Of a stretch of 64,000 bases of DNA, positions 27,084 through 36,652 are shown piece after piece (position 1 is the first letter of the stretch; every line of letters begins with the position of its first letter). The DNA is from Acetobacter oeni. Lineage in GTDB: Bacteria > Pseudomonadota > Alphaproteobacteria > Acetobacterales > Acetobacteraceae. A program made the translations under genes and the position numbers. The notes beneath the pieces are model-generated. The model was not told where the DNA came from. It searched no databases and saw nothing but the letters and a program-made list of their open reading frames with translations. The stretch spans positions 124,001 to 188,000 of the forward strand of contig NZ_WOTA01000001.1 of the NCBI RefSeq assembly GCF_011516825.1. The letters run 5' to 3'.

Positions 27084-27177
27084 ATCGCCCCTTTGTGAAA
27101 TTGTGGTTATGGTGGCCCGAGACAAGCCCGCGCCCGACGGCCCGCCAGACGCTTATGCATAACGGAGATGATGATCC

Positions 27178-27855
27178 TTGCGCCAATTTGCTTCGCCCGC
27201 CGGTGAGCGGCAGACAAACCGGCATCCCGTTCGCAGTCTTTTTCCGGAAAAATCTCTGTCCGCAGCGGCGCTGCGCACAGTATTTATGGCGGGCTGTCTG
27301 GCCGCTGCGAGCAGTCAGATCCCACTCCTGATCAGTAAAGCGCACGCCCGGACCACGCATCACACATCAAAACATACGCATAGTGCCTCTGCCGCCAGCG
27401 CCAGACCGGTTATCCTGTCCCAGCAGCCGGGAACGGAGCTTGATAAACAGGCCCGTGTCCTCAACGCGGACGATATCGCGACAAGCCTTCGCCATCATGA
27501 GGAACCCGTCGTGCTGATCGGCTCGGCGCCGCTGTCCACGAAAAAAGGTGAAATCGCCCTGTTCGTCCAGCTCCAGTCGGCGGCGCTGTGCGGCTCGGCC
27601 GGCTGCTCAACAGACGTCTATCTCCATACCGGCGACGACTGGATCAAAATCCTTGATTCGGTCAGCGGCGCAATTTCCATTCTGCCGACAAGTCATCAGG
27701 GCATGTACGACATCGTTGTCGATGGAACGGATCACTGGATATGGCATGGCGATTCCTATCAGGACACCATAAACGCAGCCCCGGTCGGCAACCTTCGGAA
27801 TGAAATCGAGCAGTTTCAGAAGAAAAAAGGGATCAGCCCCACATCGGATAACTGA
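27178..27855 (+). CDS. Exported protein of unknown function
   Basis: A 225-residue ORF starting at TTG with GGAG 9 nt upstream; an alternative ATG at 27286 would leave a compact signal peptide (MAGCLAAASSQIPLLISKAHA). A His/Ser/Ala-rich linker follows. The globular part (about residues 90-215) begins with LNADDIATSLRHHEEPVVLIGSAPL, contains one close cysteine pair (LCGSAGCSTDVYL), and ends with Trp/His-rich strands (DHWIWHGDSY). I do not recognise the family. It probably acts in the periplasm. Confidence 0.65.
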   Translation: MRQFASPAGERQTNRHPVRSLFPEKSLSAAALRTVFMAGCLAAASSQIPLLISKAHARTTHHTSKHTHSASAASARPVILSQQPGTELDKQARVLNADDIATSLRHHEEPVVLIGSAPLSTKKGEIALFVQLQSAALCGSAGCSTDVYLHTGDDWIKILDSVSGAISILPTSHQGMYDIVVDGTDHWIWHGDSYQDTINAAPVGNLRNEIEQFQKKKGISPTSDN

Positions 27856-27885
27856 CTGTCCGGTCGCACTTACAGGTGAGCCGGC

Positions 27886-28485
27886 TTACGGCAGTCCGAG
27901 CTTCCCGCGGAGCAGGACTTTAATAGCCGGCCACTCCGGAGCCGTGATACTGTAAACGCAGGTATCGCGGATCGTTCCGTTCGGTAAAACCCGATGAAAC
28001 CGCAGAATACCATCCAGCCGGGCGCCGAGCCGTTCAATGGCGCGCCTGCTTTGCTGATTCAGGACATGAGTGCGCAACTCCACCGCCAGACAGCCCGTAA
28101 CCTCAAATGCACGCTCAAGCAAAAGCAGTTTTGCTTCTGTGTTGAGCGCGGATTTCTGAACACTGCGCGCATACCATGTCGAGCCTATCTCCATCCTGGG
28201 TATCGCCGCTTCGATATTCATGAACGACGTCATGCCGACAATCCGCTTCGTCGGCAGGCTGACAACAGCAAACGGCAACATGGAGCCTTCGTCCCGCAGT
28301 TTCAGGCGACGCTCAATCTCACCGGTCATCTCCTCAGGGGAGGGGATGGAAGTGTACCAGAGTTTCCAGAGTTCACCATCGCAAACAGCTTCTGCCAGGG
28401 CCGGAGAGTGAGCGACGGAAAGCAGTTCAAGCCGGACAGACTGACCTGTCAGAGTGATCGGCCCGGTCATAAGCCTTTCTGTCAC
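27886..28485 (-). CDS. GNAT family N-acetyltransferase (RimJ/RimL-like)
   Basis: A 199-residue acetyltransferase. It opens with the RimJ/RimL-like segment GPITLTGQSVRLELLSVAH and has FAVVSLPTKRIVGMTSFMNI, a strand typical of GNAT core motif A (PRMEIGSTWYARSVQKSALNTEAKLLLLERAFE), and LNQQSRRAIERLGARLDG. The close match of this pattern to bacterial protein or amino-acid N-acetyltransferases suggests acetylation of a small amine or protein N terminus; the substrate is unknown. The GTG start overlaps the esterase stop (GTGA), so the two genes are translationally coupled. An ATG five codons later is possible. Confidence 0.88.
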   Translation of the reverse strand: MTERLMTGPITLTGQSVRLELLSVAHSPALAEAVCDGELWKLWYTSIPSPEEMTGEIERRLKLRDEGSMLPFAVVSLPTKRIVGMTSFMNIEAAIPRMEIGSTWYARSVQKSALNTEAKLLLLERAFEVTGCLAVELRTHVLNQQSRRAIERLGARLDGILRFHRVLPNGTIRDTCVYSITAPEWPAIKVLLRGKLGLP

Positions 28486-29444
28486 GGGTTTTCGCCAGCA
28501 GTCATCGCCCGTCGCAGAGCATCCATGCGACGCCGCGCGGAACGCCGGGAAACCTCCGCGCGCGGTTGTAACTCAAACGCATGAAACGCGCCCGGGAATA
28601 CCTCCAGCTCAACCGGAACTGACGCGCGTATCATCCTCTGCGCATACTCAATGTCTTCATCCAGAAAAAGGTCCAGCGTTCCGACGCCGATGTAAGCCGG
28701 AGGCAGACCGCTCAGATCCGCGCTGCGGAATGGCGCGGCAAATGGCGAGACGCCCTGTCCTCCGGGTGACATGCCCAGAAATGAACGCCAGCCGAAATCG
28801 TTCATCTCCCGCGTCCACAGGTAATCGCCGGTGACAGGATTGCGCGGGCTGTCCGGCCCCGTTCTGTCATCCAGCATCGGATATTGAAGATTCTGAAAAG
28901 CAAGATGCGGCCCGGAGCGCTGTTTCGCGAGAAGAGCCAGCCCGGCTGCCAGCCCGCCGCCCGCACTCTCGCCCGCAACGCCGATACGACCGACATCAAT
29001 CCCCAGAGAGTCAGCCTCCGCGACAGTCCAGAGCAGCGCGGCGTAACAGTCGTCAAGCGGGCCGGGAAACGGCGTTTCCGGAGCAAGCCGGTAGTCAACG
29101 GAGATAACGACACACTCAAGCCCAGCTGCCCAGTTTCGCAAAAGTGCCAGAGCCGCATCGGGCGTTCCCATCACGAACCCGCCGCCGTGAATATGCAGGA
29201 TCGCAGGGAGCGGACCACCGGCAAAATTTTCCGGACGCGAGATCAGAACCCTGACATCCGGATCACCCGTCATGCCCGGTATGCTGCGCGCTTCAGTCAC
29301 AACCGGAAGCTTGTCCACCATGCCGGGCAGATCCCGCCGCGCGGCGCGGGCCGCCGAAAGCAGATCCGCGTCCAGAGCCGCGGACCCGAGCCGGTCCAGA
29401 AGAGGCAACAGTTCCGGGTCCACAAGCCTGCGGTTGTCAGACAT
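28482..29444 (-). CDS. Alpha/beta hydrolase (hormone-sensitive-lipase-type esterase)
   Basis: A 320-residue carboxylesterase-like enzyme. The oxyanion-hole motif HIHGGGF lies at about residues 84-90. The nucleophile is S160 in VAGESAGGGLA. The acid is in GTLDLFLDED and the base histidine in GAFHAFE. Spacing matches the bacterial HSL family (BioH/Est-type acyl hydrolases). No signal peptide is seen, so it is cytosolic. The ATG is preceded by GAGGAGGG. The gene overlaps the downstream GNAT gene by 4 bases. Confidence 0.92.
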   Translation of the reverse strand: MSDNRRLVDPELLPLLDRLGSAALDADLLSAARAARRDLPGMVDKLPVVTEARSIPGMTGDPDVRVLISRPENFAGGPLPAILHIHGGGFVMGTPDAALALLRNWAAGLECVVISVDYRLAPETPFPGPLDDCYAALLWTVAEADSLGIDVGRIGVAGESAGGGLAAGLALLAKQRSGPHLAFQNLQYPMLDDRTGPDSPRNPVTGDYLWTREMNDFGWRSFLGMSPGGQGVSPFAAPFRSADLSGLPPAYIGVGTLDLFLDEDIEYAQRMIRASVPVELEVFPGAFHAFELQPRAEVSRRSARRRMDALRRAMTAGENP

Positions 29445-29491
29445 TCCCTGGACCCTCCTCAGTCCTGCATCTCCGGGTGCGGGCCGCCCCG

Positions 29492-30754
29492 TCAGTCTTT
29501 TACACGCTCAATGTTCGCACCACATGCCGCAAGCTTCCGCTCCACAGCCTCATATCCACGATCCAGATGATAAACGCGGCTCAGAATCGTTTCCCCGTGC
29601 GCCGCCAGCCCGGCGAGAATGAGCGAGAACGATGCCCGCAGATCCGTCGCCATCACCGGCGCGCCGGAAAGTGCATGAACGCCCCGGATAATGGCGGAAG
29701 ACCCGTGAACATTGATGCGGGCACCCATCCGGTTCAGCTCCGGCACATGCATAAAGCGATTCTCGAAGATCGTCTCCGTGATCATCGAGGCCCCTTCGGC
29801 CACAGCCAGCATCGCCATGAACTGCGCCTGCATATCGGTCGGAAAACCCGGATAAGGCTCGGTCATGATATCGATGCCACGCAGCGCGCCGGTCCGCCGG
29901 ACCCGCATCCCGTAATCTTCCTGCGTGACTTCAACCCCGGTCTCTTCAAGGGCACGTACGACGGCCCCCAGATCGTCAACCCGGCCCCCAAGCAGCTTGA
30001 GATCGCCCCCGGTGATGCCGGCGGCGCAGGCATAGGTGCCGCATTCGATCCGGTCCGGCATGATCCGGTGCTCGGCGCCATGCAGCGCCTCCACCCCGTC
30101 GATGACAAGCGTTCCGGTGCCGCTTCCTCTGATCCGCGCGCCCATCCGGTTCAGACACTCGACCAGATCACCGATCTCCGGCTCACGGGCCGCATTCACG
30201 ATCTCCGTTCGCCCTTTGGCAAGCGTCGCCGCCATCAGAAGATTTTCAGTCGCTCCGACAGAGGCAAACGGCAGAATGACCCGATCACCGATCAGACCCT
30301 TCGGTGCCGTCGCGTTGATGTAGCCGTTCTCAAGCCGGATCTCCGCGCCAAGCGCCTCAAGGCCCCGAAGATGCATGTCCACAGGACGTGTGCCGATCGC
30401 GCAACCGCCAGGCAGCGAGACACGCGCCTCCCCGCAGCGGGCCAGCAGAGGACCGAGCACCAGGATCGAAGCCCGCATCTTGGAAACAATATCGTATGGG
30501 GCTTCCGTGCTGGTGATGGCGCCGCCGACAGCATAGGACGTGCCGTCGCCATTCAGATCTTCGACCGCAATGCCATGCTGAACCAGCAGATCACGCATGG
30601 TCGCAATATCCGCGATCCGCGGAACATTCGTCAGCACCAGCCGCTCCGCCGTCAGCAGCCCGGCCACCATCAGTTTCAGACCCGCGTTCTTGGCACCGCC
30701 AATAACGATTTCACCGCGCAGGGGACGACCGCCCCGGATAACAAAACGATCCAT
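29492..30754 (-). CDS. murA: UDP-N-acetylglucosamine 1-carboxyvinyltransferase
   Basis: First committed step of peptidoglycan synthesis: transfer of enolpyruvate from PEP to UDP-GlcNAc. It has 420 residues. The N terminus has [19 protein letters not shown], with the substrate-binding Lys-Asn. The catalytic cysteine C118 lies in [16 protein letters not shown], so the enzyme is of the fosfomycin-sensitive Cys type. [15 protein letters not shown] and [11 protein letters not shown] are further signatures. The gene starts 3 bp after dcd. Confidence 0.97.
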   Translation of the reverse strand: MDRFVIRGGRPLRGEIVIGGAKNAGLKLMVAGLLTAERLVLTNVPRIADIATMRDLLVQHGIAVEDLNGDGTSYAVGGAITSTEAPYDIVSKMRASILVLGPLLARCGEARVSLPGGCAIGTRPVDMHLRGLEALGAEIRLENGYINATAPKGLIGDRVILPFASVGATENLLMAATLAKGRTEIVNAAREPEIGDLVECLNRMGARIRGSGTGTLVIDGVEALHGAEHRIMPDRIECGTYACAAGITGGDLKLLGGRVDDLGAVVRALEETGVEVTQEDYGMRVRRTGALRGIDIMTEPYPGFPTDMQAQFMAMLAVAEGASMITETIFENRFMHVPELNRMGARINVHGSSAIIRGVHALSGAPVMATDLRASFSLILAGLAAHGETILSRVYHLDRGYEAVERKLAACGANIERVKD

Positions 30755-30757
30755 CGT

Positions 30758-31312
30758 TCAGAGCCTCGGTGTGGCAACGCCACGCTGGTGCATATATTTT
30801 CCCGCCCGGTCCGCATAACTCACCTCGCAGGGAGACGCGCCCTGGAAGAAGAGAAACTGACAGATGCCTTCATTCGCATAAATACGGGCGGGCAGGGGAG
30901 TGGTGTTGCTGATCTCAATCGTAACCTGTCCCTCCCATTCCGGCTCCAGAGGCGTGACATTCACGATGATGCCGCAGCGCGCGTAGGTCGATTTGCCAAG
31001 GCAGACGACAAGCGTATCGCGTGGAATGCGAAAATATTCGATCGTATGGGCCAGCACGAAACTGTTCGGCGGAATGATGCAGACATCCGCCTTGCGAGAA
31101 ACAAAGCTCTCTTCGGAAAAAGACTTCGGATCGACAATGGCACTGTTTACGTCAGTAAAAATACGAAAATCATCCGCGACCCGCGCGTCGTAGCCATAAG
31201 ATGAGAGACCGTAAGAGATAACGCCGTCACGCTTCTGATTCTCAACAAACGGTTCGATCATGCCATCCTTTGTCGCCCTGTCGCGTATCCATGTATCGGG
31301 CATGATCGGCAT
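30758..31312 (-). CDS. dcd: dCTP deaminase
   Basis: Deaminates dCTP to dUTP, feeding thymidylate synthesis. It has 184 residues. The family is shown by [55 protein letters not shown] and [11 protein letters not shown]. The sequence is close to the monofunctional proteobacterial enzyme rather than the bifunctional archaeal one. Its ATG overlaps the stop of the upstream 94-residue ORF (TAATG), and murA follows within 3 bp, so the three form one transcript. Confidence 0.96.
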   Translation of the reverse strand: MPIMPDTWIRDRATKDGMIEPFVENQKRDGVISYGLSSYGYDARVADDFRIFTDVNSAIVDPKSFSEESFVSRKADVCIIPPNSFVLAHTIEYFRIPRDTLVVCLGKSTYARCGIIVNVTPLEPEWEGQVTIEISNTTPLPARIYANEGICQFLFFQGASPCEVSYADRAGKYMHQRGVATPRL

Positions 31313-31596
31313 TAACTGGTCTCCGGGAGAGAATGAGAGGGCTGCACAGGCGGTTCCAGACCTGCCCGCGCGCGAGTCTGCGCCTTACGCCGCCTCAGGT
31401 TGGCGCGCAAGGCCCCGGCTTCATCCGCCTGCCGTTTCAGCCTTGCCGCTTCCGCTTCAGGCGTCAGATGAGGTTTTGTAAACCCGGAAGAAGCTTCGGA
31501 CTCCCTTCCGGACTGCCGCCCGTCCGGCGGCACGCAGGCCGCCTCCGGCTCCGTGTTTTCGGTCTGAGGGGAGGGGGGCTCATGGGGAACGGACAT
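31312..31596 (-). CDS. Small basic protein upstream of dcd, function unknown
   Basis: A 94-residue protein. The first half is Pro/Glu/Ser-rich and probably disordered. The second half is a charged helix ([33 protein letters not shown]). A helix of the type [11 protein letters not shown] is frequent in short uncharacterised Acetobacteraceae proteins next to dcd or murA. One-base overlap with dcd (TAATG) supports real translation. No function can be assigned. Confidence 0.65.
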   Translation of the reverse strand: MSVPHEPPSPQTENTEPEAACVPPDGRQSGRESEASSGFTKPHLTPEAEAARLKRQADEAGALRANLRRRKAQTRARAGLEPPVQPSHSLPETS

Positions 31597-31767
31597 CGCG
31601 AAGCTCGGCTGAATTGCAGATTTGAGGCTCCGTCAGGTTATCGCAGCCGCGATCAGACCACCAGACCAGACTCTGCCCGCGTTTCCCGGCGCCAGACTGT
31701 GCGACATGGCAACCTTCCCGGACCGTTTTCGTTGATTATAAGCACAACAATGAGGAGCATAGTGCTC

Positions 31768-31989
31768 ATGAATACGATTGAAACGCACCGGCAGATTCGG
31801 GACGGAAATCCGGCGGCACGCCGTACTCTCCGGATGGCTGTCGCCAGTGTTACCCTGCTCGCGCTCGCAGCATGCAACACGGTATCCGGTGCCGGAAAAG
31901 ATGTCAGTTCCATAGGCCATAACGTAAGCCGCGGCGCAAACGCGGCTCAGCAGGGCATAACAAACACCACGGGCGCATCCAGCCACTGA
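31768..31989 (+). CDS. Entericidin-like small lipoprotein
   Basis: A 73-residue ORF from the ATG at 31768, with GAGGAG 10 nt upstream. A later start at MAVASVTLLALAAC would give a 51-residue protein of the usual entericidin size. The lipobox LALAAC precedes NTVSGAGKDVSSIGHNVSRGA, which matches the EcnA/EcnB pattern (CNT..G.GKD....G..). Entericidins are tiny envelope lipoproteins linked to stress-induced lysis in E. coli; their role here is unknown. Confidence 0.8.
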   Translation: MNTIETHRQIRDGNPAARRTLRMAVASVTLLALAACNTVSGAGKDVSSIGHNVSRGANAAQQGITNTTGASSH

Positions 31990-32358
31990 TTCGGCAATCT
32001 GCGTGCAGGCGGAGGGTCGATTATCTTCCCGCTGCCTGAGCCGGTATCCCGTCACATCATAAAGAGAAAAAGCCAGCACATGTCTGTTCCGGGTGCGCTG
32101 GTGTGAATAACGATTCGGGTGACCGCGCGGCCCCGTCCGGCAGACTTGCAAATATAAGTTGCGCGATGATTTTATGCCGCCGCTTCCACCCGGAAGCCCG
32201 TCGTTTTTCGGGTAATGACCGGCTTATGGCTGCGTATTTCATGACAGAATATCCGGTCCCGTCGTATGACTGTTACATGAGACGGCTTTGCTGATCCCCG
32301 CGTTCCCCGGTTCCGATGGCAATACTGTCATGGTTTGTGGGACGAAGAAGTCTGATAC
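31990..32358. other. Intergenic region with no recognisable gene
   Basis: A 369-bp gap. A 63-codon ORF at 32103-32294 has no SD, signal or familiar motif and is probably chance. No terminator with a T-run is evident. Confidence 0.5.
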
Positions 32359-33027
32359 ATGGCCTCTCCGGGCCTCCGGCTCCTCAGTAATGCGCTTCCG
32401 AAACAGGATTCTGCCATGACATCTGCCCCCGATCGCGCTTCCCTCTCTCTGCCGTCAACGCACCCCCTGTTCCTTGATCGCTGGTCGCCGCGTGCGTTCC
32501 TGGACGCGCCGATGAGCACCGGAGAACTGCAATCCATCATGGAAGCCGCGCGATGGGCGCCGTCAGCCTATAATTCACAGCCATGGCGTTTTCTGTGCGC
32601 CAGAAAAGGCACCCCGAACTGGAACAGCTTCCTGTCCTGGCTCGTTCCGTTCAACCAGTCCTGGGCCGGAAATGCCTCCGCGCTTATCTACGTCGCCTCG
32701 CGGACCGTCATGCTGTCCCCATCCGGAAAAACCGTTCCGGCCACGACACACGAATTCGATGCAGGCGCCGCCGCCATGCTGCTGCAGCTTCAGGCCGCTC
32801 ATCTCGGCTGGGCAACCCATGCCATGAGCGGATTCGACGTGGAAGCCGCTCATAAAGGACTTGCCGCGCCGGCTGATTTTAAAATTCACGCCGCCATCGC
32901 CATCGGAAAACAGGGGCCTGCGGATCTCCTGCCCGAAGGCATGAGGCCGCGGGAAGCTCCGTCGGATCGCGCGCCGCTGGCAACTCTGGCATGGGAGGGT
33001 ACGTTCGAAGGGCACAATGAACCCTGA
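32359..33027 (+). CDS. Nitroreductase family protein
   Basis: FMN-dependent NAD(P)H oxidoreductase of 222 residues. An alternative ATG at 32416 would remove 19 residues and leave MTSAPDRASL; neither start has a strong SD. FMN-binding motifs are visible: RWSPRAF near residue 42, then AARWAPSAYNSQPWRFL, and further on LQLQAAHLGWATHAMSGFD. The substrate range of the family (nitroaromatics, quinones, flavins) does not allow a specific call. Confidence 0.9.
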   Translation: MASPGLRLLSNALPKQDSAMTSAPDRASLSLPSTHPLFLDRWSPRAFLDAPMSTGELQSIMEAARWAPSAYNSQPWRFLCARKGTPNWNSFLSWLVPFNQSWAGNASALIYVASRTVMLSPSGKTVPATTHEFDAGAAAMLLQLQAAHLGWATHAMSGFDVEAAHKGLAAPADFKIHAAIAIGKQGPADLLPEGMRPREAPSDRAPLATLAWEGTFEGHNEP

Positions 33028-33268
33028 TACCGGGCGCTCCCGATGCACGTTCGTGTCTCGGGAGAAAAACGTATGAGGAAGGCATGTCCGACGGGTCAGT
33101 TATGACAGGATTCATTTAACGATGGCACAATGCCATACCAGCGCCCGAAATGGTGCGTACCCTGAGCAGGGCTATCATCGTACCCGCGGATATGGGCTGT
33201 CGTCACAGACATATCCTGCAAAATAAACGAATCGGGCTCGCAACGGCGGACCCGGATGGAGGATATGA

Positions 33269-35878
33269 ATGGAGGTGACGGGCCTGGCAGCCGTGCTGCT
33301 CGCAACGGCGCTGCTGCTGGTGATCGTGAGCGCGGTGCAACCCGTGGCGCGACGCCTCGAAGTCTCCGAAACGGTTCTGCTCGCCGTCGTCGGCATTATC
33401 ATCGGCGGCGGCGCGGATCTCGTGCTGCGAAGCACCTATACCGATTCGCTCTCCGGCGTGGCCGGCACCGCGATTAACGGCGTTGCCGAAACACTGCTCG
33501 ATTTCCCCGTCAGCAGTGAGGTCTTCCTGCTGGTGTTCCTGCCGGTCCTGGTCTTCCAGGGCGCTATGGCGATCGACGTGCGACGACTGGCCGAAGAAAC
33601 GGCCACAGTCCTGCTGCTCGCCGTCGTCGCCGTCGTCGTCTCCACGGCAACAATCGGCCTTGCCCTGATGCCGTTCGCGCAGATGCCCCTGATCGTCTGC
33701 CTGCTTCTCGGGTCAATCGTTGCCACAACTGATCCGTCCGCCGTCGCTGGTATCTTCCGGGATATCGGCGCCTCATCCCGCCTGACCCGTCTTGTCGAAG
33801 GCGAAGCCCTGCTGAACGACGCCGCGGCCATCTCGATCTTCGCCGTCCTCCTGAGTGCCGTAACCTCGCACCACCCGATCGAGATTGGCAGCGCCGCGCT
33901 GGAATTCGTTCTTTCCTTCGCGGGCGCCATCGTGGTCGGGATCGTGGGCGCGCGCGCGATGCTGTACATGATCACCGTGCTCGGCAACGCGCCGGCGGCT
34001 GAAACGACCCTGACGGTCGCACTGCCCTACATCGTCTATATTGTCTGTGACGATATTCTCGGCGTCTCCGGCGTCGTGGCCACGGCGGTCGCGGGCCTGA
34101 CCATGTCGGTCTATGGCCCTTCAACCTTCCGTCCCCAGACATGGCACTTCCTCAACGAACTCTGGCAGCAGCTCGTCTTCTGGGCCGGTTCCCTGGTGTT
34201 CGTCCTCGCCTCCATGCTCGTGCCCCGCCTGATGGTCGGCATGACCCGCTGGGACATCGTGCTGATCCTGATCGCCAGCGCGGCGGGGCTGGTGGCGCGT
34301 GCCTCCGTAGTGTTCGGCCTGCTGCCGATCCTCGCCATGACACGCCTCGCGCCGCCCGTGCCCGGCCCCTTCAAGGTGACGATGGTCTGGGGCGGGCTGC
34401 GCGGCGCCATCACGCTCGCCCTCGCCCTCGCCGTCACGGAAAACCAGCATATCTCCACGCCGATCGCGCACTTCATCGGTATCATCGCGACAGGGTTCGT
34501 GCTCATCACCCTGCTGGTGAACGGCACGACCCTGCGGTCGGTCGTGCTGTTTCTCAAGCTCGATCAGCTCTCGCCAATGGATCAGGCCATGCGCCACCAG
34601 GTGGTCGGTATCGCACTGGAAAAGGTGGCGGCCCGTGCGAAGGAAACCGGCGAGGAACTTGGTTTCTCACCGGATGCCACACGATCCGTGATCGACGGCC
34701 TGGATGAGCGCAGCGATGAAGAAAAATCGGCCAACACGTTCGACACGGCCCTGGGTGACCGTCAGCGCGTGACGCTGGCGCTGATCACGATCGCAAACCA
34801 GGAGCGCTCGATCCTGCTGGACCTGTTCCGCATTCAGGGCCTGTCCCGCCGCGTCATGGAAAACCTGCTGCGAACGTCCGACGCCATGGTGGACGGCGCC
34901 CGTCTGCAGGGCCGTTTCGGTTATGTGCGGGCCATCAGACGCCGCCTGCGCCCGTCTCTCCGCTTCCGCCTCGCTCAGGAGATTCACAACCGTTTCCATT
35001 ACGATCGTCCGCTGATGGTCTGTATGGCCGAGCGGTTCGAAATGCTGATGGTGACGCATCTGGTGTCCCTGTCACTCACCCGGTTCCTGCGCGACCGTAT
35101 GGAGCCCACGCTCGGCACCCGTGTCAGCGAGATCGTGTCCGAAACGCTCTCGCGTCAGCGCAAAATGCTCGATGAGGCGCTTGCCACTCTGCGCCTGCAC
35201 TACCCGGGCTATTCCGAAGCCCTGGAAAACCGGATTTTCCGCCAGATCGTGCTGCGGCTCGAAAATCAGGAGTTTGATTCCCTCCACACTGAATCCCTGA
35301 TCAGCGACGAACTTTATCGTGAACTGCACCGGGACGTGGACCGGCGTCGCCAGCGTCTCGACCGGCCCATGACGTTCAACCTCAAGAACAATATTGAAGA
35401 TCGCCTGCGGCATGCCGCCGTGTTCAGGGGGCTTCCCGCTGCGGCCCTGCACGATCTCGCCATGACGACCTCGCTGCGCTTCCCGTCTCCCGGTGAAGCC
35501 ATTCTCCGACGCGGGCACAAGGTGCATTCCGTTTTCTTCGTCAGCGCCGGTCTTGCCGAAATGCACGTGGCCGAACGCGATGTCCGCTTCGGCGCCGGAG
35601 ATGTCATCGGCGCCGTCGAAGTCACCGACCACCGGCCCATGCCAGGCACAGTAAGGGCCCTGCAATTCGGCCACATGCTGGTGATTTCAGCAACACGTTT
35701 CAAGCGGTTGCTGGAAGACTATCCGGTTGTCGCCAAAAATCTGGAAGAACTTCTGAGGTCACATCAGCAGGACGATCCGCAGGCCGTCCTGCTTCCCCAT
35801 CAGGAGTTCGATGAAGAAAATCCCCCCGGAAGCGCCGCCCAGGAACTCCTGTCGGTGACTTCGAACGCCCACGAATGA
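33269..35878 (+). CDS. CPA1-type Na+/H+ antiporter with C-terminal cyclic-nucleotide-binding domain
   Basis: An 869-residue membrane protein. The first 420 or so residues hold 11-13 membrane helices of the Na/H exchanger family, with conserved ATTDPSAVAGIFRDIG and EGEALLNDAAAI ion-binding segments. Residues 420-700 form a charged helical cytosolic region. About residues 715-835 resemble a cNMP-binding domain (HAAVFRGLPAAALHDLA, PGEAILRRGHKVHSVFFVSAGLAEMH). This is the NhaP/SOS1-like layout, suggesting ligand-gated ion exchange. The ATG has GGAGG 6 nt upstream. Confidence 0.9.
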   Translation: MEVTGLAAVLLATALLLVIVSAVQPVARRLEVSETVLLAVVGIIIGGGADLVLRSTYTDSLSGVAGTAINGVAETLLDFPVSSEVFLLVFLPVLVFQGAMAIDVRRLAEETATVLLLAVVAVVVSTATIGLALMPFAQMPLIVCLLLGSIVATTDPSAVAGIFRDIGASSRLTRLVEGEALLNDAAAISIFAVLLSAVTSHHPIEIGSAALEFVLSFAGAIVVGIVGARAMLYMITVLGNAPAAETTLTVALPYIVYIVCDDILGVSGVVATAVAGLTMSVYGPSTFRPQTWHFLNELWQQLVFWAGSLVFVLASMLVPRLMVGMTRWDIVLILIASAAGLVARASVVFGLLPILAMTRLAPPVPGPFKVTMVWGGLRGAITLALALAVTENQHISTPIAHFIGIIATGFVLITLLVNGTTLRSVVLFLKLDQLSPMDQAMRHQVVGIALEKVAARAKETGEELGFSPDATRSVIDGLDERSDEEKSANTFDTALGDRQRVTLALITIANQERSILLDLFRIQGLSRRVMENLLRTSDAMVDGARLQGRFGYVRAIRRRLRPSLRFRLAQEIHNRFHYDRPLMVCMAERFEMLMVTHLVSLSLTRFLRDRMEPTLGTRVSEIVSETLSRQRKMLDEALATLRLHYPGYSEALENRIFRQIVLRLENQEFDSLHTESLISDELYRELHRDVDRRRQRLDRPMTFNLKNNIEDRLRHAAVFRGLPAAALHDLAMTTSLRFPSPGEAILRRGHKVHSVFFVSAGLAEMHVAERDVRFGAGDVIGAVEVTDHRPMPGTVRALQFGHMLVISATRFKRLLEDYPVVAKNLEELLRSHQQDDPQAVLLPHQEFDEENPPGSAAQELLSVTSNAHE

Positions 35879-35906
35879 AGAGAGGCCATTTTTCCTGAAA
35901 TATCTG

Positions 35907-36539
35907 TCAGACCGGCCCGAAAGCACCTTTCCCGCTCAGAAACCGGAAAAGACTGCGGCCCCAGCGCCGGCTGACCAGGATCCCGATCCCCACCGCCAGA
36001 ACGGGCGCGCCGGTCGAAACAATCCCGCCATATTTCCCGGCAAAATGAGTGGTCGAAAGACACACATCCAGCAGCGTTACCACCCAGAACAAACCTGACC
36101 ACAGAAGGGTCAGATACCTGAAAAACAGCGTTATATCGCGCCGTTCCGGGAAGGGTGCCTTCTGTGCGTACTCGGCAAGACGTTGAATAACGGGCGGCCG
36201 CATAAAAGCACCGGCGAAAAACATAAGCGCGAACAGGGCGTTCGTCGCCGTGCCCTCCCAGGGCTCAATAGCAGACAGACCGAACGTGAGTTCCGCCAGA
36301 ATGGAAAGACTCATCAATCCGTTCACCAGCCACCAGAGCACGGGGATCGGGCGCCGCAGGACCACATGACGAACAAGATCGGCAGCGACAAACAGCAGCG
36401 TCAGTTCACTCGCAACACGATGCCCGAACAGACTGTCCATCACCCACAGCGCGACCAGCCCGCCAAAATCATTCATCAGACTGAGAAGCTTCGAACGGCG
36501 AGCCGAAGCCGGATCAGGGGAGGGCAGAACTGGGGGCAT
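35907..36539 (-). CDS. Polytopic membrane protein, VC0807/septation-protein-like
   Basis: A 210-residue integral membrane protein. The ATG at 36539 is chosen because the frame upstream (to 36620) would run through the operator region. GGATAAAG precedes it. Five or six hydrophobic helices are visible, for example LSLMNDFGGLVALWVMDSL and TLLFVAADLVRHVVL. The pattern resembles the VC0807/intracellular-septation-like family (D....R..PI....L.NG.MSL). The function is unknown. The gene is divergent from a TetR regulator. Confidence 0.65.
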   Translation of the reverse strand: MPPVLPSPDPASARRSKLLSLMNDFGGLVALWVMDSLFGHRVASELTLLFVAADLVRHVVLRRPIPVLWWLVNGLMSLSILAELTFGLSAIEPWEGTATNALFALMFFAGAFMRPPVIQRLAEYAQKAPFPERRDITLFFRYLTLLWSGLFWVVTLLDVCLSTTHFAGKYGGIVSTGAPVLAVGIGILVSRRWGRSLFRFLSGKGAFGPV

Positions 36540-36558
36540 TGTCTTTATCCGTTCTTGA

Positions 36559-36617
36559 CAGTGGAAAGATGTCATGACCCGAATGCAGCCGTCAAACAAA
36601 TCTTTCCACTGGAAAGA
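36559..36617. promoter_or_regulatory. Operator cluster between the membrane protein and TetR gene
   Basis: CAGTGGAAAGAT (36559-36570) is repeated as its exact inverse ATCTTTCCACTG (36600-36611). The right copy itself lies in the palindrome TCTTTCCA-C-TGGAAAGA (36601-36617). Three TGGAAAGA half-sites thus sit between the divergent genes. This fits binding by the adjacent TetR protein. Confidence 0.6.
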
Positions 36618-36652
36618 CATCCGGGATCACCTTTCGCCATGCACGCCATACC

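Noticed and set aside
29477-31204. 575-codon open frame on the + strand opposite murA and dcd
   Set aside because: It runs across two unambiguous genes on the other strand, with Arg/His/Asp-rich shadow composition.
32103-32294. 63-codon ORF in the gap after the entericidin-like gene
   Set aside because: No SD, no signal peptide and no recognisable family.
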